From Paraburkholderia rhynchosiae (GTDB lineage Bacteria; Pseudomonadota; Gammaproteobacteria; Burkholderiales; Burkholderiaceae), in NCBI RefSeq assembly GCF_002879865.1, contig NZ_PNXY01000003.1, positions 62,001 through 126,000 of the forward strand: DNA of 64,000 nucleotides. Direction: 5' to 3'. The notes beneath the pieces were generated by a model. That model searched no databases. It saw only the letters and a program-made list of their open reading frames with translations, and had not been told where the DNA came from. The stretch's first letter is position 1. Each line of letters opens with the position of its first letter. Below are positions 10,012 through 17,631 of the stretch, piece after piece. The position numbers and the translations under genes were made by a program.

Positions 10012-10500
10012 ATGAAAGTAGCTGACCTCGAAGGCCTCGCGCTCGATTACTGGGTGGCCCGCAGCCTGCACGACTTCGTACGCGAAATCCAGTTCACAGA
10101 AAGCGGCGAAACTGTCGCGATTCGCGGTAACGACCGTGGCCGCCCCTGGGACGGCCGTTTCACACCTTCCATCTCATGGGATGCCGCCGCGGCCGTGCTG
10201 GAACGCGCGCGACGGCTCGAAATGCGCGAGCGCACTGAAGATGGCCCGGCACAGTGTGTCGCGGAGTTCGAAGGCGGTCGGGGAGCGGTGGAAGGACGTG
10301 CGGACTCGCTGCGGGTGGCGCTGCTGCGGGCGTTCGTCGAAAGCCGGTTTGGCGATAGCGTGGACGAGATGCTGCGCGAGCCGCAGATGTTGGTCGGCGT
10401 TACGGCGCGACGCATTGGTGAGGCCACCGCGGGCGACGTCTTTGAAGACCTGCCGAGCCCGGACGGACGGATCGGCGATATTCAGTCGCCGCCACGATAA
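10012..10500 (+). CDS. NinX-like (DUF2591-type) protein
   Basis: 162 residues from the ATG at 10012, which has GGAGAA about 6 bases upstream. The start MKVADLEGLALDYWVA and the later WDGRFTPSISWDAAAAVLER resemble phage NinX/DUF2591 proteins (MKV-x-EL-G-LDYWVA, then a PS-x-NW segment). The function of that family is unknown. The C-terminal third is acidic and not conserved in anything I recognise. It sits between spoT and two tRNA-Arg genes. The phage link is by resemblance only. Confidence 0.6.
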   Translation: MKVADLEGLALDYWVARSLHDFVREIQFTESGETVAIRGNDRGRPWDGRFTPSISWDAAAAVLERARRLEMRERTEDGPAQCVAEFEGGRGAVEGRADSLRVALLRAFVESRFGDSVDEMLREPQMLVGVTARRIGEATAGDVFEDLPSPDGRIGDIQSPPR

Positions 10501-10563
10501 CGGGGTGCGCGATGCGGTTGTCTTGCCAATAACGACTGAACAGAGGCAAAGGGCAAAGACAAA

Positions 10564-10585
10564 GGGCCTTCCGATTGGAAGGCCC
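10564..10585 (-). terminator. Terminator of the downstream tRNA-Arg copy
   Basis: A 9-bp perfect stem GGGCCTTCC/GGAAGGCCC with a 4-base loop, followed on the minus strand by TTTGTCTTTG. It lies 8 bases after the CCA end of the tRNA-Arg at 10594-10670. Confidence 0.85.
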
Positions 10586-10593
10586 TCAAGATG

Positions 10594-10670
10594 TGGTGCG
10601 GCTGGCAGGATTCGAACCCACGACCCCTTGGTTCGTAGCCAAGTACTCTATCCAACTGAGCTACAGCCGC
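10594..10670 (-). tRNA. tRNA-Arg(ACG), copy 2
   Basis: 77 nt with encoded CCA. GCGGCTG acceptor stem, anticodon loop CTACGAA (anticodon ACG, normally edited to ICG) and GTTCGAATC T-loop. It is identical over its full length to the copy at 10750-10826. Confidence 0.97.
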
Positions 10671-10718
10671 ACGCGAAACAGATAATGCAATACTGCACGG
10701 AAACTGGGTAAAACGTAA

Positions 10719-10740
10719 GGGCCTTCCCGGAGGAAGGCCC
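10719..10740 (-). terminator. Terminator of the upstream tRNA-Arg copy
   Basis: The same 9-bp stem GGGCCTTCC/GGAAGGCCC as the terminator at 10564-10585 but with a different 4-base loop, followed on the minus strand by TTACGTTTTA. Each tRNA-Arg copy therefore has its own terminator. Confidence 0.82.
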
Positions 10741-10749
10741 TCGAATAAG

Positions 10750-10826
10750 TGGTGCGGCTGGCAGGATTCGAACCCACGACCCCTTGGTTCGTAGCCAAGT
10801 ACTCTATCCAACTGAGCTACAGCCGC
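10750..10826 (-). tRNA. tRNA-Arg(ACG), copy 1
   Basis: 77 nt with encoded CCA and anticodon ACG, identical to the copy at 10594-10670. It is the promoter-proximal copy, with a consensus -10 box 14 bases upstream. Confidence 0.97.
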
Positions 10827-10839
10827 ACGCAGAAACGAG

Positions 10840-10845
10840 ATTATA
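10840..10845 (-). promoter_or_regulatory. -10 box of the tRNA-Arg promoter
   Basis: A perfect TATAAT on the minus strand, followed by TCTCGTTTCT before the tRNA. The same 15 bases TATAATCTCGTTTCT precede the tRNA-Thr gene at 17707. No good -35 hexamer is visible. Confidence 0.6.
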
Positions 10846-10946
10846 GCAAAGGTTTCAAAAAAGGGAAGGGTGTAACTGCGATTTGTCTCGTTGCCATGAT
10901 CGTGTAACCTAGTGACGCAGTCGTTTGCTGCAGCTTATGGATCATC

Positions 10947-11516
10947 ATGAACAAGGCCTTTGTCAAAGAGTCGAGCGAAGAGAACGACGACGATCTCGAC
11001 GTCGTCCAGCCGGACATTCCCGCGGGTACGAAAAACTACATCACGCCCGCGGGCTACCGCCGCATGCGCGATGAACTGCTCCATCTGATCGATGCCGAGC
11101 GGCCGGAGGTCGTCAAGCTGGTGTCGTGGGCGGCGTCGAATGGGGACCGTTCCGAGAATGGAGATTACATCTATGGCAAGCGCCGCCTGCGCGAAATCGA
11201 CCGGCGCATCCGCTTTCTGACCAAGCGTCTGGATCTCGCGGAGATTGTCGACAGCAGCAAACAGGAGAATGTCGATCAGGTGTTCTTCGGCGCGACCGTC
11301 GAATATGCGACGGAAGACGGCGAAGAGCACAGCGTGACGATCGTCGGCATCGACGAGGTCGATCTGGACATCGGGCACGTGAGCTGGATTTCGCCAATCG
11401 CGCGGGCGCTGCTCAAGGCAAAGGTTGGCGATACCGTCACGTTGTACACGCCGGCCGGACCGCAACCGATCGATATACTCGACGTCAAATATCCACCGCC
11501 CGATACCGGCGGCTAG
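10947..11516 (+). CDS. greB: Transcription elongation factor GreB
   Basis: 189 residues. GreB binds the secondary channel of RNA polymerase and stimulates cleavage of backtracked RNA. The conserved coiled-coil tip DRSENGDYIYGKRRLREID carries the two acidic residues that act at the catalytic centre. The C-terminal FKBP-like domain ends in PAGPQPIDILDVKYP. GKRRLREIDRRIRFLTKRL matches GreB better than GreA. About 25 acidic N-terminal residues precede the core. Confidence 0.92.
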   Translation: MNKAFVKESSEENDDDLDVVQPDIPAGTKNYITPAGYRRMRDELLHLIDAERPEVVKLVSWAASNGDRSENGDYIYGKRRLREIDRRIRFLTKRLDLAEIVDSSKQENVDQVFFGATVEYATEDGEEHSVTIVGIDEVDLDIGHVSWISPIARALLKAKVGDTVTLYTPAGPQPIDILDVKYPPPDTGG

Positions 11517-11577
11517 CCTCACGGCGCTTCAGCCTTCGGTCTACCGGCGGCACGCGTTGGCAGCGGACAATAAAAAA

Positions 11578-11595
11578 GGCGCCGCGAACGGCGCC
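11578..11595 (-). terminator. Terminator between greB and the porin gene
   Basis: Stem GGCGCC/GGCGCC with a 6-base loop. Read on the minus strand it is followed by TTTTTTATTG, so it terminates the porin transcript. It may also serve greB from the other side, with a weaker tail. Confidence 0.8.
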
Positions 11596-11623
11596 TTCCA
11601 TGCTGCGAGCCCCGCGCGCCGCT

Positions 11624-12769
11624 TTAGAAGCGGTGACGCAGACCTGCCGTGACAGCAACCTGCTTGTTGTTGCTCGAAGCAGCCAGACCATTGATGTCCG
11701 CACCGACGATGGCGCTCTCGTTGACCTGCTGGTATTCGCCTTGCAGGTACACGTCCGTGCGCTTGGACAGCGCGTATGCCGTCTGCAAGTTGAACTGATT
11801 CCAGTGCGGACGCGTGCCAGCGAGGCTCGCGCGCGTGTACGTGTACGAACCGGCGATGCTGACAGCCGGCGTCAGAGCGTAGCGAGCGTTTGCTTCGAAG
11901 TTCTGGAAATGCGCGCTGCTGCTCGGGAAGCCGATACCGCCCGTCTGGCCGGATGCGCCAGCGCCGATTCCGGCGAGGCCGGCCAGGTTCGTTTGCGAGT
12001 ACACGAGGCCGACGGTTGCCGGGCCGAACGCGTAGTTCGCGCCTGCGCCCCACGTCTGCTGACGGCGGGCAAAGAAGGTGTTGTCGCTCGATACCGCACC
12101 GCCCGAGTTGAACGCTGCAGCAGCGCCGGTCGCGCCGTTGCTGTTCAATTGCAGGTAAGCCGCAGCGACGTTCAGGCCGCCCCAGTTATACGACGCGCCG
12201 GCGCTGTAAGCGCGGTTGTTGGCGAAGCCGTCCGCCTGGTTCGAAAAGCCGTACATGCCGCCGAACTTGAAGCCGCCATAGTTCGCGCTCGTGTACTTGA
12301 CCGAGTTGTTGACGCGGAACGAGTTGTTCAGGTTGTCGTTGTCGAACGGATGGGCGAACTGCGTGCCGCCATACTGGGTTCCCGTCAGCGCGAGCGGGCC
12401 GACGTAATCAACCATGCTGTCGTATTGACGGCCGAGCGTCACGGCGCCGAACTGGTTGCTGGCGAGACCGACGAACGCCTGACGGCCGAACTCGCGGCCG
12501 CCTTGCTTCAGCGAGCCGTCGTTGATGCCGAAGCCGTTTTCCAACGTGAAGATCGCCTTCAGACCGCCGCCCAGATCTTCAGCGCCACGCAGGCCCCAGC
12601 GGCTGCCGTTCACCGAGCCGCTCGTTTGTTGCCAGTTGCTGTGACCGTGCTGATTGTTGGTGTAGGTGATTCCGGCGTCGATCAGGCCGTACAGAGTGAC
12701 GCTGCTTTGAGCGTGCGCCGCAGTTGCAAATACGCCCGTAAGGGCCGCGACCATGAGAGTCTTTTTCAT
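11624..12769 (-). CDS. Gram-negative outer-membrane porin (OmpC/Gbp type)
   Basis: 381 residues. A signal peptide MKKTLMVAALTGVFATAAHA ends in AHA, followed by QSSVTLYGLIDAGITY, the usual start of Burkholderia trimeric porins. The chain ends in GLRHRF, with the C-terminal aromatic needed for outer-membrane assembly. The internal sequence alternates Gly and aromatic residues as expected for a 16-strand barrel, and a central GRQYDSMVDYVGPL marks the loop 3 region. GGAGTAACAAG precedes the ATG. It allows general diffusion of small solutes; specificity is unknown. Confidence 0.93.
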   Translation of the reverse strand: MKKTLMVAALTGVFATAAHAQSSVTLYGLIDAGITYTNNQHGHSNWQQTSGSVNGSRWGLRGAEDLGGGLKAIFTLENGFGINDGSLKQGGREFGRQAFVGLASNQFGAVTLGRQYDSMVDYVGPLALTGTQYGGTQFAHPFDNDNLNNSFRVNNSVKYTSANYGGFKFGGMYGFSNQADGFANNRAYSAGASYNWGGLNVAAAYLQLNSNGATGAAAAFNSGGAVSSDNTFFARRQQTWGAGANYAFGPATVGLVYSQTNLAGLAGIGAGASGQTGGIGFPSSSAHFQNFEANARYALTPAVSIAGSYTYTRASLAGTRPHWNQFNLQTAYALSKRTDVYLQGEYQQVNESAIVGADINGLAASSNNKQVAVTAGLRHRF

Positions 12770-13152
12770 CTTGTTACTCCGAGAGCGAGAGTGGGTATTG
12801 AATCCAGCTTCGGCAAACCCTTCACGCGAGCGCTGCGAGAGGCGTAATCCGTGTGAAGTGCGCGTCTGAAAAACGGTGCGCTGGTTTCCGGTTACGCAAA
12901 GTGTAGAGAGACGTTTTACTCAGCGGGCGTTTCGATTCTTGCAATAAAGTATTACGTCTTTAGAAACGATATGCGAATGCCGCTGAAGCCCGGCTGCTCA
13001 AGGGTTTCCGCCAGGCCAGAAAGATGCGCAATGGGACTGAGCCGATTGCGTTGCTAATTTGCGACGCGAGTTCGATGCAAAAAAACAACGTGCGCGAATT
13101 GCGCGGTGGATTGTTGTTGTCGCTGCAACAGACGATTGCTATTTGTGTGAAT
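12770..13152. other. Gene-free spacer upstream of the porin gene
   Basis: About 380 bp without a convincing gene on either strand. It should contain the porin promoter reading leftward, but I could not fix a confident -35/-10 pair. Base composition is more AT-rich than the flanking genes, with A-tracts near 13080. Confidence 0.5.
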
Positions 13153-13180
13153 AATTCCCGTGGGAATTAAAGGCTATACT
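13153..13180 (+). promoter_or_regulatory. Promoter with overlapping palindromic operator for the candidate sRNA
   Basis: A -10 like TATACT at 13175-13180 stands just after a perfect 7-bp inverted repeat AATTCCC-GT-GGGAATT at 13153-13168. The repeat covers the place where a -35 element would lie, so it could be an operator or activator site. No consensus -35 hexamer is present. Confidence 0.5.
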
Positions 13181-13184
13181 GTGA

Positions 13185-13269
13185 GTTCTGCTTTCCGAAG
13201 CGGACTTTTTCGTTGACGGAAAAGATCTCCAAACCTTTGTCGGCGCGACTTCTCAGTCGCGCTTTTTTT
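13185..13269 (+). ncRNA. Candidate trans-acting small RNA
   Basis: A stand-alone transcript of about 85 nt is predicted from the promoter to a strong terminator. Stem 1 (13187-13204) pairs TCTGCTT with AAGCGGA, including one G-T pair. Stem 2 (13205-13224) pairs CTTTTTCG with CGGAAAAG across 8 bp around TTGA. An unpaired stretch at 13225-13242 contains CTCC, complementary to the Shine-Dalgarno core. Then comes the terminator stem GCGCGACT/AGTCGCGC (13243-13262) and seven T. This layout is typical of Hfq-dependent sRNAs. The only nearby gene is convergent, so it is not a leader. Not matched to a named RNA family. Confidence 0.6.
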
Positions 13270-13312
13270 GTCTGCTGATTCGGCGCGAGGGCGGCTGCGG
13301 GCGTTCGTGGGA

Positions 13313-13576
13313 CTAGTGCGCCGACCCCGCAGGGTCCACGTTCCGCCACTCGTTTGCCGTGGGGGCGTTCCAGTCCTCCATGATGTAGCGGCGCGCGTCC
13401 ATTGGCGACGACAATAGGTTCTGCCAATGGTCCCCATGCCACACCGGATCGAACGTCAGCGCGGAGGATGCAATGGCGTCCGGCTCGACCCCGCGCGCGC
13501 GAGTGTCCGGCGTCGGTGATTGGCCTAATTGGGGAATGAGCTTGGAGAGGAGGCGGCGGATTTCACAGAACTGCAT
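13313..13576 (-). CDS. Small hypothetical protein
   Basis: 87 residues from the ATG at 13576, which has AGGAG 8 bases upstream on the minus strand; the longer frame from 13597 lacks such a site. The protein starts MQFCEIRRLLSKLIPQLG and has a Trp-rich C-terminal half (VWHGDHWQNLL, MEDWNAPTANEWRNVD). No signal peptide or membrane helix. I do not recognise the family. It converges on the candidate sRNA. Confidence 0.6.
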   Translation of the reverse strand: MQFCEIRRLLSKLIPQLGQSPTPDTRARGVEPDAIASSALTFDPVWHGDHWQNLLSSPMDARRYIMEDWNAPTANEWRNVDPAGSAH

Positions 13577-13835
13577 GGCGAATCTCCTGATGCGCATTAC
13601 TGCAAATGCTGACTTTATGATGCAGTTCGGTGTACTCGTCGAACAACCCGGAGAAACACTTACTAAAATGACAAATCGTTACGAAGCGGGCGTGCATCAG
13701 AAATATTGTTGCTCATGGTCTGGCCATTCGCCATTTCAGGAATATGACGACTGAACAAGTATCAAACCGCCTACCCATCCCACCATGTGGCCTAAATTAC
13801 GATCTGACAGTGGCTTAACGAATACCTGGATTTTC

Positions 13836-13865
13836 TTGACGACGCTTCTCCAGTCCCCGTATAGC
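13836..13865 (+). promoter_or_regulatory. Sigma-70 type promoter of the cold-shock pseudogene
   Basis: TTGACG and TATAGC hexamers separated by 18 bp. A start near 13872 would leave a leader of roughly 120 nt before the ATG at 13995, similar to the long 5' untranslated regions of cold-shock genes. The remaining 260 bp back to the neighbouring gene show nothing else I can identify. Confidence 0.5.
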
Positions 13866-13994
13866 GGCAAGGCTGGAAGTCAGTGGCCGCTCTTGCGCCC
13901 GTGCATTACGGATTATCCTGCATGGATAAAGCGGCAATGAATTGAGGCAGTGAGGCAATGCCCGATTTGATAAATCATCAAGGGAAACTGGAAA

Positions 13995-14198
13995 ATGCGA
14001 ACGGGTATCGTCAAATGGTTTAACGATGCTTAGGGCCTTGGCTTCATTACGCCGGATTCAGGTGACGGCGATCTCCTTGCGCATTTCTCGGAAATCCGCA
14101 CCGAAGGCTTCAAATCACTGAACGAAAATCAGCGCGTGTCTTTCGAAGTCAAGACGGGCCCGAAGGGCAAACAAGCGGCGAATATCCAGCCGCTGTAA
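13995..14198 (+). pseudogene. Cold-shock protein (CspA family) gene with an in-frame amber codon
   Basis: The 68-codon frame reads MRTGIVKWFNDA, then TAG, then GLGFITPDSGDGDLLAHFSE..., ending KGKQAANIQPL, the full length of a CspA-type OB-fold protein. The amber codon (14031-14033) replaces the Lys of the RNP1 motif K-G-F-G-F-I, one base from AAG. Two other conserved aromatics are also lost (GLGF for GFGF, LLAHF for LFAHF), which argues for real decay and not a single sequencing error. A weak GGAAA precedes the ATG. No reading frame of useful length survives, so it is absent from simple gene lists. Confidence 0.85.
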
Positions 14199-14230
14199 GC
14201 CGCGGGCTGCGGCGCACACTCGCGGCTAAG

Positions 14231-14259
14231 GAGCTCGCGTGGGTTGCGAGGCCTTTTTT
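14231..14259 (+). terminator. Terminator after the cold-shock pseudogene
   Basis: Stem CTCGC/GCGAG around a 7-base loop, extended by imperfect pairing, followed by GCC and six T. It probably ends the cold-shock transcript. Confidence 0.6.
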
Positions 14260-14376
14260 ATTTCGGTCGAACACCCGGATCTCTCTCGCAGCCGCGGCAA
14301 CGGCAACGCTCTGCGGCTCAGCGGGCGCCAACTAGTGCATACTTGCCGCAAAGTCACGAGCCCAAGCATCCCTTTC

Positions 14377-15528
14377 ATGTCTGAACAGTTTTTGGCCGAA
14401 CCGGCCTTTGAAGATCCAATCGTCTTCGTCGATCTCGAAACCACTGGCGGCTCGACCGCCGAGCACCGCATCACTGAAGTGGGTGTCGTCGAAGTAGGGC
14501 CGGCCGGCGTCACGCGCTGGAGCAGCCTTGTCGATCCTCAGCAACCCATCCCGTCGTTCATCCAGCAGCTCACGGGCATCACGAACGCCATGGTGCGCGG
14601 GGCGCCGACGTTCGACGCCATCGCGCCCGAGCTGTTCAAGCGGCTTCACGGCAAATTGTTCGTCGCGCATAACGCCAGCTTCGACCGGGGTTTTCTGCGC
14701 GGTGAGTTTCGGCGTGTCGGGCTCGCATTCGATCCGGACGTGCTGTGCACAGTGCGCCTGTCGCGTGCGTTGTTTCCGTCCGAGAAGCGTCACGGGCTCG
14801 ACGCACTGGTCGAACGTCACGCGCTCGTGCCTTCCGACCGCCATCGCGCGCTCGCCGACGCCGATCTGATCTGGCAGTTCTGGCAGCGTCTGCATGGCCT
14901 TGTGCCGCTGGACGTTTTGCGCGCGCAGATCGAACGCACCACGCGGCGTTATCGGCTGGCCGGCGACATCACGGAAGACTTGCTTGAGACCGCGCCTGCG
15001 GGATGTGGTGTCTATGCGTTCTATGGAGACGCCGATTTGCCACTGTACGTCGGGCGAAGCGTGCGTGTCCGTCAGCGGCTTCGCGCGCATCTGACAGGCG
15101 AGCGGCGTTCGTCGAAGGATATGCGGCTCGCCCAGCAGGTGAGGCGCGTCGAATGGCGCGCGACGGGCGGCGAATTGGGTGCGATGCTGGCCGAGGCGCA
15201 GTGGATTGCGACGCTACGGCCCGGACATAACCGCGTGCCGCGCGTCACCAAGAGCGATCCGGCTGACGCGCCGTGGCCCTTCCAGGGTCCCGTCGTTTTC
15301 GAGGAGCGGGAAGAAGCGTCACAGGCGCGTGCTTTTCATGTGGTCGACCGTTGGTGCTACGTCGGCCATGCGCCGTCGTTGGCGCAAGCCGCCGAATTGC
15401 ACGCATCGAGCATGACAGGTGAATTCGAACTGTCGACGTACCGCATTTTGCAGAGCCACCTCGCGCGTGGTTTGCAGATGATGCCGCTAGGCGTGCCGAA
15501 CGACGCGCCTGTGATTGGCGTCGTTTGA
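14377..15528 (+). CDS. DnaQ-like 3'-5' exonuclease fused to a GIY-YIG nuclease domain
   Basis: 383 residues from the ATG at 14377; a longer frame adds an unconserved Arg-rich tail. The N-terminal DEDD exonuclease domain (about 13-175) shows VFVDLETTGG, HNASFDRGF and the HRALADADLIW motif, as in DNA polymerase III epsilon. A GIY-YIG domain follows (about 205-285; GVYAFYGDADLPLYVGRS, AMLAEAQWIATLRPGHN), as in UvrC/Cho. Proteins with this pairing are widespread and are assumed to act in DNA repair, the GIY-YIG half incising as Cho does. No ribosome binding site is obvious. Confidence 0.9.
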   Translation: MSEQFLAEPAFEDPIVFVDLETTGGSTAEHRITEVGVVEVGPAGVTRWSSLVDPQQPIPSFIQQLTGITNAMVRGAPTFDAIAPELFKRLHGKLFVAHNASFDRGFLRGEFRRVGLAFDPDVLCTVRLSRALFPSEKRHGLDALVERHALVPSDRHRALADADLIWQFWQRLHGLVPLDVLRAQIERTTRRYRLAGDITEDLLETAPAGCGVYAFYGDADLPLYVGRSVRVRQRLRAHLTGERRSSKDMRLAQQVRRVEWRATGGELGAMLAEAQWIATLRPGHNRVPRVTKSDPADAPWPFQGPVVFEEREEASQARAFHVVDRWCYVGHAPSLAQAAELHASSMTGEFELSTYRILQSHLARGLQMMPLGVPNDAPVIGVV

Positions 15529-15633
15529 CGGCGCTCGCCTGATCGCGCAATGGTGGCGAGCATTAGTTGTGCTTCAGCGCGCGGATTTATCTCCAGACGT
15601 CCGTGCGGCGCGCCTTCCATGGGTTCATGTCCG

Positions 15634-16230
15634 TTAACCGGTTGCGCCGACGCCGCCGGTTTCACATACATGTCCGAGAGCGCGAGTCAATGCACTGGAG
15701 CGCGCCGAATCGTAGCGAGTCAGGGACTTCCAGTTGGCCAGCGATTGGGCGACGCGCGACGGACAATCCGGCGCCGCGCGCAGCGGTTGCACGCGAGCAA
15801 GCCCGGCGACGAGCGATTGCGTCAAGCGGTCCAGTTGCGGCCTCGTGCTGGTTGCTAGGTCGGGCGCCGGCTCTTGCGGCGGTTGAGTAGCACGCCAGTT
15901 CGCGAACAGCGCGTTCTGCACGTCTTTGCTGGCGTCGATCTGGTCCTGGAAGAAGGCGCGCGCGAATGCGGGATCGACATTGGCCGCCTCCGCGCGTTTT
16001 TCGACATCGGCGAGCAAGGCTTTTTCGCGCGGCGTGTCGGTAATCGCTTGATGATTGGCCCATTTCCAGCGTGCGACGGGCTCTGCGAGCGCGAGGCGCT
16101 GCGAGGCCAGCGCGATCAGGTTCGTGAGCGCGGTGTCGTCGCCATCGGCGAGGACAGGGGCGGGCGCGAAAGCAAGGCAGGCGAACAGCGCGAGCACGCA
16201 CGGCGCGGCAAAGCGAAACAAACGATTCAT
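15634..16230 (-). CDS. Secreted chorismate mutase (AroQ gamma class)
   Basis: 198 residues from the ATG at 16230. A signal peptide with a long hydrophobic core ends near APVLADGDD, so the enzyme is periplasmic. The mature part fits the all-helical AroQ gamma fold: LIALASQRLALAEPVARWKW (active-site Arg/Lys helix), TPREKALLADVEKRAEAANVDP, and FFQDQIDASKDVQNALFANW with the conserved Gln-Asp. It converts chorismate to prephenate. Secreted forms lack a clear metabolic role in many bacteria; roles in signalling or virulence have been suggested for some. Confidence 0.88.
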   Translation of the reverse strand: MNRLFRFAAPCVLALFACLAFAPAPVLADGDDTALTNLIALASQRLALAEPVARWKWANHQAITDTPREKALLADVEKRAEAANVDPAFARAFFQDQIDASKDVQNALFANWRATQPPQEPAPDLATSTRPQLDRLTQSLVAGLARVQPLRAAPDCPSRVAQSLANWKSLTRYDSARSSALTRALGHVCETGGVGATG

Positions 16231-16511
16231 GTGAGGGGCGTAGGCCTGGCGGCCGCGAAAGAAAACCAGAAGAATAGACGATGCGTGACGGCGCGGGCGT
16301 CTTCGCCGCCCGGTAAGCCGCTGCTGTGAGCGTGGGCAGCACAACTTGCGGACGTGCCAGGACTGACTATCTCAGACGGACGAGCGCCAGCGCTAGGCCG
16401 TCGTACTCGGTCAAGTCGAACTGTGTGAGCTAAGGAAATGGTGAAGCGCGCGAGGAAACCCACCTCGTGCGCCAGGCACAAGGAACGCTACCGCATTGCG
16501 CCACTGCACAC

Positions 16512-16661
16512 TTACTTCGCGTCGCACGACTTGCGTTGTTCGTCGAAAAAGGCGCGCACGTGCTCCGGCAGTTCGGCCCCCAAAAACTCGACGCCAACAG
16601 GTTCCGGATCCGGGCTAAAGACTTTATCCGGGGTCGGAATCTTCGGTGGTTTGGCATCCAT
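16512..16661 (-). CDS. 49-residue hypothetical protein
   Basis: A short frame starting at the ATG at 16661 behind a near-perfect ribosome binding site (AAAGGAGAAAGATC), 7 bases from the start. The protein is Pro-rich at first (MDAKPPKIPTPDKVFSPDPE) and ends LPEHVRAFFDEQRKSCDAK. The codon bias matches neighbouring genes. I do not recognise it. A GATAAT -10-like box lies about 15 bases further upstream. Confidence 0.6.
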   Translation of the reverse strand: MDAKPPKIPTPDKVFSPDPEPVGVEFLGAELPEHVRAFFDEQRKSCDAK

Positions 16662-17336
16662 GATCTTTCTCCTTTACAAGCCGATTATCTTCCGCCGGCC
16701 CCGTTTAGCACCAGTGTCCGATCTACATGAAACGCTCTTTGTTGCTTTAACGGCACAGCGCACCATTCCAACAGAGCGTCTTGTTCAAATTTATAGATTC
16801 GCCGCGGTTCTTCTTCTGTGGTCCTGCGTACGCTTCAAGCCTCGATTCTTCGGTGTATTCGCTGCAAAGCTTGGCGGGCGGGCGTCTGGCGTGAATCAGT
16901 TAGCGTTAGGATAGTGAATCGCTCATTCATCCCGGGTATTCCCCAATTTAAACGGACCTTGTGCGCTGCCGCATCGGAATGATTTTCCTAAGTAAAAGGC
17001 GAACGTTCGTTTATTACCGGCCTCCCGTTGTTTTATGAGCGCAGACGTCTATATCTGGTAAACGAGTGGTTGGCGGCCTCGTTGACGACCGACGATAATT
17101 TTTGAAAGGGCGACTCAAAAAAGAGCTAGTCGAGGCCGATGCCACGTTGAGATTCTCCCCGCGCCGTAAAACGTTGTGCACTTTATGCCAAAACCTCATC
17201 GCTCTATGACAGGCGCGGCAGCGCGTACCCCGGCTCCTATCATTGGAACTGGTATCCGCAGGCGACAGTGCGGTGGACAACGGACGCGTCGCCGCCGACG
17301 CGGAAGATGATCGTATTCGCCCTCAGAGAGTTCGCC
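16662..17336. other. Gene-free, relatively AT-rich spacer
   Basis: About 670 bp with no supported gene. It is visibly richer in A/T than the surroundings, especially 16940-17120, and contains a 10-bp palindrome CGAACGTTCG near 17000. Frames through it are short and lack ribosome binding sites. It may hold regulatory DNA or eroded coding sequence, but I can name nothing in it. Confidence 0.5.
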
Positions 17337-17552
17337 ATGGAAAACGCCGTGTACTGGAATGGACGCCAGGTCGGGATCGAATGCGACGGTCGCATCTTGT
17401 GGTTTTCGTCGGCGCCCGAGGAGGCAGTCGCTGCTTACAGCGGTGGGCAGCGAACGGAGCAGGCACGAGAGAGCGTAATGAAAGACCCCGTCGTGATCCG
17501 CAACCTTGTGACGGTCGCGCACTCCGACGGACCAAACTTTGGCAGGTACTAA
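17337..17552 (+). CDS. Small hypothetical protein
   Basis: 71 residues from the ATG at 17337, behind a purine-rich AGAGAG. The start MENAVYWNGRQVGIECDGRILWFSSAPEE reads like a compact beta-rich domain, and the C-terminus is polar. No known family recognised. An in-frame ATG at 17307 would add ten residues. It is followed by a strong hairpin at 17592. Confidence 0.5.
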   Translation: MENAVYWNGRQVGIECDGRILWFSSAPEEAVAAYSGGQRTEQARESVMKDPVVIRNLVTVAHSDGPNFGRY

Positions 17553-17591
17553 GTCAATCTCAAGACGCGCGCGGCGTCGATGAAAAGCAAA

Positions 17592-17616
17592 AAGCCCAGT
17601 CGCAGGGACTGGGCTT
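17592..17616 (-). terminator. Terminator after tRNA-Thr
   Basis: A 10-bp perfect stem AAGCCCAGTC/GACTGGGCTT with a 5-base loop. On the minus strand TTTGCTTTTC follows. The plus strand also has a T-rich tail, so it may be bidirectional and end the 71-residue gene as well. Confidence 0.85.
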
Positions 17617-17631
17617 TTGCTTGAATCTTGT

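Noticed and set aside
10482..10811. Minus-strand frame of about 109 codons with a repeated PRGRGFESCQPHH-like motif
   Set aside because: It is a translation of the two tRNA-Arg genes and their terminators, a well-known annotation artefact.
13473..13754. Plus-strand frame of 93 codons
   Set aside because: No ribosome binding site, overlaps the minus-strand gene with AGGAG, and shows no recognisable sequence.
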